Assembly (NCBI GenBank): GCA_017848755.1
Contig: JAFIHI010000172.1
Coordinates: forward strand, 1-49,031
Direction of reading: 5' to 3'
Origin: Nakamurella sp.
Lineage (GTDB): Bacteria > Actinomycetota > Actinomycetes > Mycobacteriales > Nakamurellaceae
Length of the DNA stretch: 49,031 bases
Each line of letters begins with the position of its first letter. The stretch's first letter is position 1. Shown one piece after another: positions 17,412 to 25,454 of the stretch. Under the pieces are notes generated by a model. That model did no database searches and was not told the DNA's origin. It worked only from the letters and a program-made list of their open reading frames with translations. The translations under genes and the position numbers were made by a program.

Positions 17412-18445
17412 GGGTGGCGCCGAGCTCTTCGTGTACCTGGCGGAGGCGCCGTCGACTCCCGTACGACGAGCACCGGCGGCTCGGCGTCCACCCGTTCGTG
17501 CCGTGGCTCGCCGCCGCCGATCCGCTCATGCAGCGCCGTGATGGCGGTCACTCCCATCTGGTACAGCGGCATGCGGACTGTCGTCAGCGGCGGTCCGGTA
17601 CTGTCGGCGAACCACACGTCATGGATCGAAACGATCGACAGTTCGTCCGGGATCCGGATGCCCGCGCGACGCGCAGCGCCGAGCAGGCCGATGGCGCCGT
17701 TCACGTTCGCGGCGACAATCGCCGTCGGATGCTCGGGCAGATCCCACAAGCGCTGGAGGGCAGCACGCCCGTTGTCGGGGGTGTAGCCTATCCAGGTCTC
17801 CCACTCCGGTGGCGTCGCCAGTCCGGCGGCATTCATCGCGGTGTGGTAACCGGCCGATCGGCGTTGCGCCGTATCGTTCCGCGCGAGCCCACCGACCATC
17901 GCGATGTGACGGTGGCCGAGATCTATCAGGTGCTGGGTCGCCATCGCGGCCGCACGTTCGTCCTCCAGCGCCACGGTGCCGATCGGGATATCCCGCATCG
18001 TGTTGATGAGGATCGCCGGGGCACCGGATTCAACGAGCGAGTCGACAACCGTCATGTCCGTGGCGTCACCGAGTTGCAGCAGAACGCCGTCCACGCGACC
18101 CTCGCCGACCAGCCGCCGGATCAGCTCCGGGTGCGGCTCGAGAGTCTCCTCACGCGCGATCAGCACTGTGTAGCCTCTCGACCAAGCCGCGTCGTTGACA
18201 CCGAGCATCAGCCCCGCGAAGACCGCGTTGGTGAGGTCCGGAACGAGGATCGCAATGGCGTTCGTCCGTGCGCGGCGTAGGGCACGGGCGGCGAAGTTCG
18301 GCTGGTAGCCGAGTTCCTCGACGGCCCGATGGATTAGCTCGCGGGTGCGGTCAGACACCCTCGCGGTCGGCGAATTGGACAACACCCGAGACACCGCCGA
18401 CACGCTGACGCCGGCCAGCTTCGCAACGTCACCGAGGGTGGCCAT
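17408..18445 (-). CDS. LacI-family transcriptional regulator
   Basis: Repressor of 345 residues. The helix-turn-helix is VAKLAGVSVSAVSRVLSNSP at residues 7-26, followed by the hinge helix PNFAARALRRARTN and a periplasmic-binding-like sugar domain (IAILVPDLTNAVFAG, then HIAMVGG and ELSIVSIHD). It is the last gene of the CoA-transferase operon, 9 bp after maoC. A perfect LacI-type palindrome lies at that operon's promoter (21341-21360), so autoregulation is likely. The effector is unknown. Confidence 0.92.
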   Translation of the reverse strand: MATLGDVAKLAGVSVSAVSRVLSNSPTARVSDRTRELIHRAVEELGYQPNFAARALRRARTNAIAILVPDLTNAVFAGLMLGVNDAAWSRGYTVLIAREETLEPHPELIRRLVGEGRVDGVLLQLGDATDMTVVDSLVESGAPAILINTMRDIPIGTVALEDERAAAMATQHLIDLGHRHIAMVGGLARNDTAQRRSAGYHTAMNAAGLATPPEWETWIGYTPDNGRAALQRLWDLPEHPTAIVAANVNGAIGLLGAARRAGIRIPDELSIVSIHDVWFADSTGPPLTTVRMPLYQMGVTAITALHERIGGGEPRHERVDAEPPVLVVRESTAPPPGTRRARRHP

Positions 18446-18454
18446 GGCCGCAAC

Positions 18455-18934
18455 CTAGGCCTGCGGACCGGTCGCAGTTGAGCCACCGGTTCGCTTGTTG
18501 ACGAGGTAGATATGCGTGAGCACCAGGACCTTTTCGCGGCGTTGGTTGATGACGGTGACGAGCTCGTGGACATAACCGTATTCGTCAGGCCGCTTGGCAT
18601 GATCGGTCTTGGCGGTGATCTCCGCGGTGACGGTGATCGTGTCACCGATGAACACCGGTCTGATGAACCGGATCCGGTCGTAGCCGTAGCTCATCGACTG
18701 CGGGTTGATGTCTCCGGCGGTCATACCCACAGCGACCGACAGGATTAACGTGCCGTGCGCGATCCGTTGACCGGCAGGCTGGCTCTTCATCCACTCCGCG
18801 TCCATGTGGTGCGGAAAGAAATCGCCGGTTTGCCCGGCGTGCAGCACGATGTCCGCCTCGGTGATAGTGCGGCCCGTGGTCGTCCGCATGGAGCCGATGC
18901 CGTAGTCCTCATACCACTTCTCGACCGTGGCCAT
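18455..18934 (-). CDS. MaoC-like hotdog-fold hydratase
   Basis: Single hotdog-domain protein of 159 residues. It has the R-hydratase Asp-x4-His arrangement (Asp38 and His43 in GDFFPHHMD) and the following AHGTLILS segment that shapes the acyl-CoA tunnel. MaoC proteins add or remove water from 2-enoyl-CoA thioesters. Start ATG 18934 shares one base with the stop of the binding-protein-like gene. With a CoA-transferase in the same operon, the likely scheme is CoA activation followed by (de)hydration of the acyl-CoA (inference). Mesaconyl-CoA-hydratase-like chemistry is one option. Confidence 0.87.
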   Translation of the reverse strand: MATVEKWYEDYGIGSMRTTTGRTITEADIVLHAGQTGDFFPHHMDAEWMKSQPAGQRIAHGTLILSVAVGMTAGDINPQSMSYGYDRIRFIRPVFIGDTITVTAEITAKTDHAKRPDEYGYVHELVTVINQRREKVLVLTHIYLVNKRTGGSTATGPQA

Positions 18935-20112
18935 CAGTACGCCGCCCGCCTTCTCGATCCCTCCACCGGAGGCACCAGGTATCGGGAGGTCAACTGGTTG
19001 AGCCGGGCGACGAGCCCGGTGTCCGACAGCTTCCCCTGCAAGGCCGCGGTGACCAACAGTGAGCCTTCGTCTTGTATCGCCATGTACCCGGTCTGCCGCG
19101 GCCGAAGGTACGCACCGTCGAGCGTCGCCCTGGTGCCTCGGAAGAAGTCCAGGCTGTCGGCGTTCGTCCGGTCGTCATCCCATGCCAGGGCGTTCCCGGG
19201 CTGCCCGCCGCCGCGGTAGTAGACGCCGCGCTGCACATCTGCCGAGACGAGCCAGAACGCGTGGTCGATAGCTTCGACCGGATGTGCCGACGCGCTCGAT
19301 ACGGCGATACCGGCGCCGCCGAGCAGTGATCCTGCGACGCCCATCGGCCCGCGTGGGATGTCGACGTACCGCAGCCGGTGCATTCGGAAGCCTTCTCGCG
19401 AGTAGTTCGAATAGCCGAAAAGCAAAGGGCAGTAGGCAAAGTCGTCGTCGGCAGCGAGGGCATCAGCAGCCTGGATCGGGTTCCACGTCAGCTGCTCGCT
19501 GGGCACAAGCGCAGCCAGGCGGTGCATGATCGCCAGGGCCGGTGCCGCCTCTTCCTCGGTAAGGAACCACGCGCGCCCAGCGTCGTCGGTCGCATACATC
19601 GGATCGGCCCCGTGCGTCGCCGCGATCGTCACGAGGCTGGAGAACGCGTCGATCGGCTTCGCGGGCCACACGACGCGGCCCTGTTCGGCGAGATCGAACA
19701 CCTCCTCCCAGGTCGTCGGCGGCGCGTCGAGGAGGTCGGGTCGGTATGCCGACACCTGCGCCGCGGCGTCGGCCGCAAGCGCGTACTGGTGGCCCTCGTG
19801 CTGGTAGCTGCGGTGCGACAGCCCGACACTCTGGCTCGCGAGCACGGCAAGGTCGTCATCGTGGCCGACACCGTCGAGCCGCGCGAGCGCCCCGGTCTCC
19901 GCCGCGATGGGGATGTGCGGGTGGTCGATGACCATCAAGTCGTACTGCTCGGCGAGCCGCTCGATCGGCACATCGGCGAATGCCTGAAGCGAGCGGTATT
20001 CCCACCGGATCTCGACGTCCGGACGGACGGCGCGGTACTCCGCTGCCGCCGCGACCACGCTGCCGTATCCGCGTGCATGCTCCCAGGTCATCCCGCGCAG
20101 GACGACGGTCAT
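18934..20112 (-). CDS. Solute-binding-protein-like protein without signal peptide
   Basis: Protein of 392 residues resembling a family 1 extracellular solute-binding protein: first strand with [19 protein letters not shown], then [10 protein letters not shown], the hinge region [20 protein letters not shown] and [13 protein letters not shown]. The fold starts at residue 4, with no basic-hydrophobic leader, lipobox or Tat motif. No permease adjoins it. It lies between caiB (4-bp overlap) and maoC, so it is cotranscribed with cytoplasmic enzymes. It could be a cytoplasmic binding or scaffold protein or a misannotated exported protein. ATG 20112 looks firm because of the overlap. Confidence 0.8.
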   Translation of the reverse strand: MTVVLRGMTWEHARGYGSVVAAAAEYRAVRPDVEIRWEYRSLQAFADVPIERLAEQYDLMVIDHPHIPIAAETGALARLDGVGHDDDLAVLASQSVGLSHRSYQHEGHQYALAADAAAQVSAYRPDLLDAPPTTWEEVFDLAEQGRVVWPAKPIDAFSSLVTIAATHGADPMYATDDAGRAWFLTEEEAAPALAIMHRLAALVPSEQLTWNPIQAADALAADDDFAYCPLLFGYSNYSREGFRMHRLRYVDIPRGPMGVAGSLLGGAGIAVSSASAHPVEAIDHAFWLVSADVQRGVYYRGGGQPGNALAWDDDRTNADSLDFFRGTRATLDGAYLRPRQTGYMAIQDEGSLLVTAALQGKLSDTGLVARLNQLTSRYLVPPVEGSRRRAAY

Positions 20113-21305
20113 GACGGGCTCCCGCTCAGCACGCCCGTGCGAGTGAGCTCGTCCCGTATGGCGTCAGTATGCTCTCCGACGTGCGGTGCCGCGCGCGGGG
20201 CCATGAGCCGCTGCCCGTCGATACGAATCGGGCTCCGCACGGTGGACAGTTCGACTGCCCCGCCATCGCCGCCGGTCCGGCCCACCCGTTGCGTCATAGC
20301 GATCGCGGCGAATCCCTCGTGGGCTACCAATTCTTCCAAGGTCAGAACCGGCGCGCACCAGACGTCCGCGGCGTCCAGAACGGCGAGCCAGGCGGCGGTC
20401 ACGTCGGTGCGCAGCCGGTCGGCGATGAGTTTCTCGATCTCGGTCTGCCGGTCCCACCAGAGCTGCGGGTCGGTCATCGCCTGGAGCTCCGGGAGATCGA
20501 GCAACGTCCCGATGGTCGGGATCGGGTTCATCGCCAGCGCGAGCCAACCGTCTGCGGTCGGGTAAGTGCCGTATGGCGCGGACAGAAACGCATGCGCCGA
20601 GTGCGGGCCGCCGCGGCGGACGGTCACCGTCGGGTCGTTGAGGTGAGTACTGAGCAGTTCGAATTGCAGGTCGAGCATCGCCTCGAGCAGGCTCGTCTCG
20701 ACGCGCCCGCCCTCGCCGGTGCGGAAACGGCGAACCAGCAGCGCCGTCACACCTTCGGCGAGGTGACAGCTAGTGAGGTGATCGGCGATCGACAGTCCGA
20801 ACGGCACGGGGCCGTCGGCGGCAGAGCCACTCAGCCAGGGCACACCCGAGATCGACTGGGCGAGCAGGTCCTGGCCCGGCCGGGCCGCCCAGGGGCCCAC
20901 GTCCCCGTACCCGGTCGCGCTGGCGTAGACGATGGCGGGATTCAGTTCGCGAACCGTCTCGTAGTCCAGGCCCAGGCGCTTCATGACGCCGGGGCGGAAG
21001 TTCTCGATGACGACGTCGGCTTTCGCGACCAGGCGCTTGACGAACTCCAGGTCCGCCGGATCCTTCAGGTCGGCGGCCACCGACTCCTTGTTCCGATTCA
21101 TCGCATGAAAGGACACGGTATCGCCATCGAGCGACCGCCCGGCGAAGGCCAAGGTCCGTCCGATGTCGCCGCTCCCCGGGCGCTCTATCTTGATGACCCG
21201 CGCGCCCAGATCGGCAAGTCGGAGGGCGGCCACCGGGCCCGCCAGGAACTGGCTGAAGTCGAGGACGACAACGCCATGGAGCGGCAACGCAGACTCAGGC
21301 AGCAT
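20109..21305 (-). CDS. Class III CoA-transferase, CaiB/BaiF family
   Basis: Family III CoA-transferase of about 398 residues that moves CoA between carboxylic acids through an aspartyl-CoA intermediate. Family features are VVVLDFSQFLAGPVAALRLA at the N-terminus, RNKESVAADLKDP, the nucleophile Asp in PGQDLLAQSISGV, and DVWCAPVLTLEELVAHEGF near the C-terminus. ATG 21305 is preferred over the in-frame TTG at 21314. It is the first gene of caiB, SBP-like, maoC, lacI, behind a promoter with a palindromic operator. The acid substrate is unknown; a product of the neighbouring enolase or RraA enzymes is possible. Confidence 0.9.
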   Translation of the reverse strand: MLPESALPLHGVVVLDFSQFLAGPVAALRLADLGARVIKIERPGSGDIGRTLAFAGRSLDGDTVSFHAMNRNKESVAADLKDPADLEFVKRLVAKADVVIENFRPGVMKRLGLDYETVRELNPAIVYASATGYGDVGPWAARPGQDLLAQSISGVPWLSGSAADGPVPFGLSIADHLTSCHLAEGVTALLVRRFRTGEGGRVETSLLEAMLDLQFELLSTHLNDPTVTVRRGGPHSAHAFLSAPYGTYPTADGWLALAMNPIPTIGTLLDLPELQAMTDPQLWWDRQTEIEKLIADRLRTDVTAAWLAVLDAADVWCAPVLTLEELVAHEGFAAIAMTQRVGRTGGDGGAVELSTVRSPIRIDGQRLMAPRAAPHVGEHTDAIRDELTRTGVLSGSPS

Positions 21306-21340
21306 CGTGGCCAAGCTTTCTTCAATCGAGGTAGAGCGTC

Positions 21341-21391
21341 ATGCTCAATCGTTTGAGCATTAGTATGGTGTACGTGAGCCCGACGATGCAA
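21341..21391 (-). promoter_or_regulatory. caiB operon promoter with 20-bp LacI-type palindrome
   Basis: On the minus strand TTGCAT (forward 21386-21391) and CATACT (forward 21362-21367) form a -35/-10 pair with an 18-bp spacer. Immediately downstream is the palindrome ATGCTCAATCGTTTGAGCAT (21341-21360): perfect 8-bp arms and a central CG, as in LacI-family operators. It would cover the transcription start and block initiation. The operon's own last gene encodes a LacI protein. Confidence 0.7.
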
Positions 21392-21410
21392 CTCGGCACC
21401 GCGCACCACT

Positions 21411-21426
21411 ATTCATCTGATCAATG
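21411..21426. promoter_or_regulatory. Shared ATCTGATGA-type operator, site 4
   Basis: ATTCATCTGATCAATG lies about 20 bp upstream of the caiB -35 box. It matches the other four sites in its core, but the right half is CAA rather than GA plus pyrimidine. The position suits an activator or a second repressor acting together with the LacI site. Confidence 0.45.
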
Positions 21427-21517
21427 CATCGCATCCCCCGACCGAGACACACACCGACGCGCTCCCGCATCCGCGGGTATGTCCGGGCAGTGGCCAGCCG
21501 GCCCGCTCAGGGTGAAG

Positions 21518-22246
21518 TCAGCCAGCGGCTCGATCCTCGGGGGTGGCCGCACGCTCGGTGCGCACCCAGGACTCCACTCCGCTGATGTGTGCTGTGACGA
21601 GTGCAGCCGCGAGCGCGCAATCCCCCGCGTCGAGCGCGTCGAGGATCAGCATGTGTTCGGTCGTCATTCTCGCGATCGTCTCCGGCTCGGCGATCGCGCG
21701 GTCGATGCGCGCGCTCCGGGTGTGGACGGACAGCCGATCAAGGAGCGCCCGCAGGTACGGGTTGCGGTGCGCAGCGACCAGCGCGTGATGGAACGCCAGG
21801 TCATACTCGATGGCAACCTCGGGCGATGTGGTCGGGCCAACGAAAGCGGTCTCGGCGCGCAATCGAGCGAGCTCCGCGTCGCCGGGGCCCCGGGAACCGG
21901 CCAGCGCAGCCGACTCGAGAATCCGCCGGATCTCGAGCAGATGGAGCGCTTCCTCCTCGCGCCCGTGGATCTCAACGACGACGTCGAAGCCTCTGACGAA
22001 GTCGTCCGCGTCGAGATTCGCGATCCGGGTGCCGGAGCCGTGGCGCACGTTCACCACGCCGAGCAGTTCGAGTGCTTTCAGGGCCTCCCGGTACGCGTTC
22101 CGGGAGACGCCGAGCCTGCGCCGGAAGTCCTCCTCCGGCGGCAGCCGTTCACCCGGGCGGAGCTCGCCACTGAGCAGCATCGCCCGGATCCGCTCGATCG
22201 CCGTGTCGGCGGTCGTCGGTCGGTCGGCAGGTCGCAGATCGGTCAC
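21518..22246 (-). CDS. GntR-family regulator, FCD (FadR) subfamily
   Basis: Second FCD-type regulator of the island, 242 residues. The winged helix lies at about residues 12-75 (IRAMLLSGELRPGERLPP, recognition helix region GVSRNAYREALKAL), followed by an FCD domain with candidate ligands Asp and His in YDLAFHHALVAAHRN and later His residues. GTG 22246 overlaps the RraA-like stop as GTGA, which fixes the start. It is the third gene of the enolase, RraA, gntR operon and probably senses a substrate of those enzymes while controlling the ATCTGATGA sites (inference). Confidence 0.88.
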   Translation of the reverse strand: MTDLRPADRPTTADTAIERIRAMLLSGELRPGERLPPEEDFRRRLGVSRNAYREALKALELLGVVNVRHGSGTRIANLDADDFVRGFDVVVEIHGREEEALHLLEIRRILESAALAGSRGPGDAELARLRAETAFVGPTTSPEVAIEYDLAFHHALVAAHRNPYLRALLDRLSVHTRSARIDRAIAEPETIARMTTEHMLILDALDAGDCALAAALVTAHISGVESWVRTERAATPEDRAAG

Positions 22247-22881
22247 AGCACCCCGTGCCGCTCCCACACCGTGCGCAACCCGTCACCCGCGAGAAGTTCG
22301 GCGAGCACAGTACTCTCGGCCCTGGCCCGGGCGTCGGCGAGCTCGACAACCCGCTCCTCGACCTCCTGCGGGACGATCACCACGCCGTCCAGATCGGCGA
22401 CGAGCAGGTCGCCATCGCTGATCGCGACGTCGCCGATGACGACGCGACCCCCGACCGCAACGATGCGCATCCGGCCACGAAAGTCGATCGGGCGGTGCCC
22501 CGCGCCGAAGACGGGAAACCTGAGGGCAGCGACCTTCTCGCTATCGCGCAGATACCCGTCCGTCACGACGCCGACCGCGCCCCGCCCGATGGCCGCCGCG
22601 CTAAAAAGTTCGCCCCAGAAGGCCGTCACCGTGCTCGCACCGGTCGCGACGACAGCGACATCCCCGGGACCGAGCGAGTCGATGAAGTCGATCGCGTCGT
22701 CGTACGGGCGCGCCGGATCGACGTCGCCGGCGAGCGCAAACTGAACAGTCCGCACCCGGCCGACGATTCGCGACCCCGGGACGAGCGGCCTGATCGACGC
22801 CGGCAGCACCTGGCTCCGACGGCCGGTCGCGTCCAGGCTGTCCGAGACCATCGCCGCGGTGACCTGCTCAACGAATGACAT
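22243..22881 (-). CDS. RraA/HMG-aldolase-family lyase
   Basis: Protein of 212 residues in the RraA-like family, which includes 4-hydroxy-4-methyl-2-oxoglutarate aldolases and oxaloacetate decarboxylases. The active-site region FWGELFSAAAIGRGAVG is followed by the catalytic Arg112-Asp113 pair in TDGYLRD, as in the aldolases, rather than in the RNase E inhibitors that lack enzyme activity. It overlaps its neighbours on both sides. It may split a 2-keto acid into pyruvate and an aldehyde or acid, supplying the cleavage step missing after loss of the FAH gene, or serve a separate pathway. Both ideas are inference. Confidence 0.82.
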   Translation of the reverse strand: MSFVEQVTAAMVSDSLDATGRRSQVLPASIRPLVPGSRIVGRVRTVQFALAGDVDPARPYDDAIDFIDSLGPGDVAVVATGASTVTAFWGELFSAAAIGRGAVGVVTDGYLRDSEKVAALRFPVFGAGHRPIDFRGRMRIVAVGGRVVIGDVAISDGDLLVADLDGVVIVPQEVEERVVELADARARAESTVLAELLAGDGLRTVWERHGVL

Positions 22882-24073
22882 GACCTGCTCCTGCGCGGTA
22901 GGGGTATGCGGCCTCGATCTCGGGTGTCAACGCGATGCCCAGCCCCGGCGTCTGCGGGATCGACAACTGCGTCCCGTCGCGTTTGATCGGCTCGACCAGC
23001 AGAGCGTCGCGGAGCGGATTCGGCAAGGTGCACGACTCGAAGAGCCGGACGTTCGGGTGGACCGACGCGGTGTGCAGGTTCGTCTGGTAGGTGACCGCGC
23101 TCCCCCAGACGTGCGGGACCACCTGCACCCCGTGTGCGGCGGCCGCATCCGCGACGTCGAGGAACGCCTTCGGCCCACCGACGAAGGTGGCGTCCGGTTG
23201 AGCGATATCGACGCCGTCGACATCGAACAGCAGGTCGAAATCAGTTGCGAGCGAATAGGACTCGACCCCGGAGACCGGCACGCCCACGGCCGAGCGGACC
23301 GCGGCGTAGTCCCGCGGACGCCCGGCGAACCCCGGTTCCTCGTACCACCGGGCGCCGTGTTTCGCGGCGACCTCCCCCACGCGGATCGCGTCCTGCACCG
23401 ACCAGAAGGAGGATGCGCAGCCCTGCACGGCGTCGATGACGAACTGCGTCCCGGCCGGGAGCCTGGGTACGACGCTGTCGAGCAGCGCGATCGTGGTGTC
23501 CGGGTCCCGCATCGCGCGGAACTTGACGGTGCCGAACCCCACGTCAACCTGTGCGTTCGCCCAGGCGAGCACCTGGTCGAACGTCGTGCCGAGCCCGCCG
23601 CTCGCGTAGGTCTCAATCGTCGGCGCGGTTGGCGTGCCGAGTAGCGAATAGGCCGGCACGCCCTCGCGTTTGCCGACGGCATCCAAGACGGCAGCCTCAA
23701 TCGCCCCGGCAACACCGTTCGAGATGCCGCCCCGGCTCCAGAACGCCGTATAGAGCCGGAGATGGTCGCCGACCTCGGTCGGGTGACCGAATCGCTGGCC
23801 CACGAGGTACGGCGCGAAGCTGTCGACGATGCCCGGGACCGCGCCCGCCGCCATGATCGCCGCGCCCGCCTCGCCGACGCCGGTGGTTCCGTCGACCAAG
23901 GTCACCTCGACTAGACCGGCGTCCCAGGACTTGATCGTCCCGCCGACCCACTCGAGGTGCTCGCTCGGCTGGTAGACCGCCGAGAGGAGAACCGCGCGGA
24001 CCTCCGCGACCTCCGCCGAGGTGTCGATACCGGCCGGCGATGCGGCCCAGTCATGGGATGTATTGATGGCCAT
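22868..24073 (-). CDS. Enolase-superfamily dehydratase, mandelate racemase group
   Basis: Second enolase-superfamily enzyme, 401 residues. The base region has the KxR form (Lys184 and Arg186 in GTVKFRAMRD). The metal ligands are probably Asp214 (FVIDAVQG), Glu246 (WYEEPG) and Glu271 (SGVES), and the opposite base His321 is in VVPHVWGSA. Members dehydrate or epimerise sugar acids. This one is clearly different from the L-fuconate dehydratase and lacks its N-terminal hallmark, so the substrate is unknown. ATG 24073 is chosen over TTG 24091. It is first in the operon with RraA-like and gntR. Confidence 0.88.
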   Translation of the reverse strand: MAINTSHDWAASPAGIDTSAEVAEVRAVLLSAVYQPSEHLEWVGGTIKSWDAGLVEVTLVDGTTGVGEAGAAIMAAGAVPGIVDSFAPYLVGQRFGHPTEVGDHLRLYTAFWSRGGISNGVAGAIEAAVLDAVGKREGVPAYSLLGTPTAPTIETYASGGLGTTFDQVLAWANAQVDVGFGTVKFRAMRDPDTTIALLDSVVPRLPAGTQFVIDAVQGCASSFWSVQDAIRVGEVAAKHGARWYEEPGFAGRPRDYAAVRSAVGVPVSGVESYSLATDFDLLFDVDGVDIAQPDATFVGGPKAFLDVADAAAAHGVQVVPHVWGSAVTYQTNLHTASVHPNVRLFESCTLPNPLRDALLVEPIKRDGTQLSIPQTPGLGIALTPEIEAAYPYRAGAGHVIR

Positions 24074-24084
24074 GTCGCAATACT

Positions 24085-24129
24085 CTCGCAAATTTCGAGG
24101 GCTAAGTCAACGATTCATAGGATGACTCA
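24085..24129 (-). promoter_or_regulatory. Promoter of the enolase-RraA-gntR operon
   Basis: The minus strand has a good -35 TTGACT (forward 24105-24110). GATTCATAGGATGACTCA at 24112-24129 is the fifth copy of the island's shared operator motif, placed just upstream of it. A near-palindrome CTCGCAAATTTCGAG at 24085-24099 lies between the -35 and the start codon. No confident -10 box is visible. Confidence 0.45.
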
Positions 24130-24212
24130 CGAAACCAGCGACGAAACGCACGGGATGGGTCTCGGCGCGGCAGATTCGATGCGGGCCACGCGGCCCCGGC
24201 CCCGGCCAGTGG

Positions 24213-25454
24213 TCAGTGGGCGTGTACGCGCACCTCGGTCGCCTTGACGGCGAGATACACGCGCATTCCCGGCTCAAGGTGCAGTTCCGCGACCGAGGCC
24301 GCCGTGAGGTCTGCCGACACCGCGGCGCCCGCTTCGGATCCGGGCAGATCGAGTACGACGGAGTTCTCGCCCGCGGCCGTGCCGACCGCCGCGCTCAGCA
24401 CAGCCCGCACCCGGATGGCGGACGGCCCCGGCTGCAGCGCGGTGATCGTGGCGGGCCACAGGTTGCGCGGGCTGCCCGCGCCCATAGGCCCCACGTACAC
24501 CGCCACCGCCGACGGCGGGAAGACGGCCGTGGCCGGCACGCCGGCCGCGAGTTCGTCCGCCGCGAACCCGCTCACCGTGAGTCCGCCCGGCTGCCCCGGT
24601 TCCGGCTGTCCGACGACCGGGGCGAGCCCGACCGGGGCGATCGCGATGGACTCCCCCGGCCTCGCCGCGGTCAGCGTCACGCCCGCAACGATGTTCAGTC
24701 CGGCGAGGGCCGCCGTGAATTCCGATCGGGGCGCGGCGAGAACCTCTGCGGTGACGCCGGTCTCGACGACGCGCCCGTGGTCGAGCACCACCACCCGGTT
24801 GGACAGTGTCGCGGCGTCGAGCACATCATGGGTCACCAGGATCGTGGTGGTGCCCGCGGCCCGGATGTGGGTGCGCAGCACGTGCCGGATCTCCGGCGCG
24901 GTCTGCGCGTCCAGCGCGCCGAGCGGCTCATCCAGCAGCAGCAGCTCGGGCCTTGCTGCGAGCGCGCGAGCCAGCGCCACCCGCTGTCGCTGACCGCCGG
25001 AGAGCTCCGCCGGCTTGCGGTCCGCGAACTCGGCCAGCGCCAGGCGACGCAGCCAGTCGTCCGCGGCGGCTCGCGCGCGGACCTTCGCCACCCCCTGCGA
25101 CCGCGGCCCGAAGGCGATGTTCTCGACCGCGGTCAGGTGCGGAAAGAGCAACGGGTCCTGGCCCATCAGCCCGACCCGGCGCCCTTCCGGCGACACGAAG
25201 ACGCCATCACCGCCCAAAACCCGTTCGCCGAGCCGGATCTCGCCGGCGTCCGGCCGCAGCAGCCCGGCCAGCACGCCGAGCAGGGTGGACTTCCCGGCTC
25301 CGTTCGGCCCGAGCACGGCGACCACTTCGCCCGGCTCGGCGACGACCGCGACATCGAGGTCGAAGGGCCCGAGCCGCAGCGCGACCCGCGCGCTCAGCCG
25401 TCCGACCGGCGCGTGGGCGGGAAGTTCGTCATACCCGTCATATGCGGCGCTCAT
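24213..25454 (-). CDS. modC: Molybdate ABC transporter ATP-binding protein ModC
   Basis: ATPase of 413 residues energising molybdate uptake. Walker A is GPNGAGKS, the Q-loop is LMGQDPLLFPHL, the signature is LSGGQRQR, Walker B is LLLLDEPLGALD and the switch His is in LVTHD. The C-terminal 120 residues are TOBE/MOP-like, closing with MRVYLAVKATEVRVH, the molybdate-sensing type. ATG 25454 overlaps the modB stop by 4 bp. The open frame upstream of it is a shadow across modB. Two TATGACG motif copies lie in its first codons. Confidence 0.93.
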   Translation of the reverse strand: MSAAYDGYDELPAHAPVGRLSARVALRLGPFDLDVAVVAEPGEVVAVLGPNGAGKSTLLGVLAGLLRPDAGEIRLGERVLGGDGVFVSPEGRRVGLMGQDPLLFPHLTAVENIAFGPRSQGVAKVRARAAADDWLRRLALAEFADRKPAELSGGQRQRVALARALAARPELLLLDEPLGALDAQTAPEIRHVLRTHIRAAGTTTILVTHDVLDAATLSNRVVVLDHGRVVETGVTAEVLAAPRSEFTAALAGLNIVAGVTLTAARPGESIAIAPVGLAPVVGQPEPGQPGGLTVSGFAADELAAGVPATAVFPPSAVAVYVGPMGAGSPRNLWPATITALQPGPSAIRVRAVLSAAVGTAAGENSVVLDLPGSEAGAAVSADLTAASVAELHLEPGMRVYLAVKATEVRVHAH

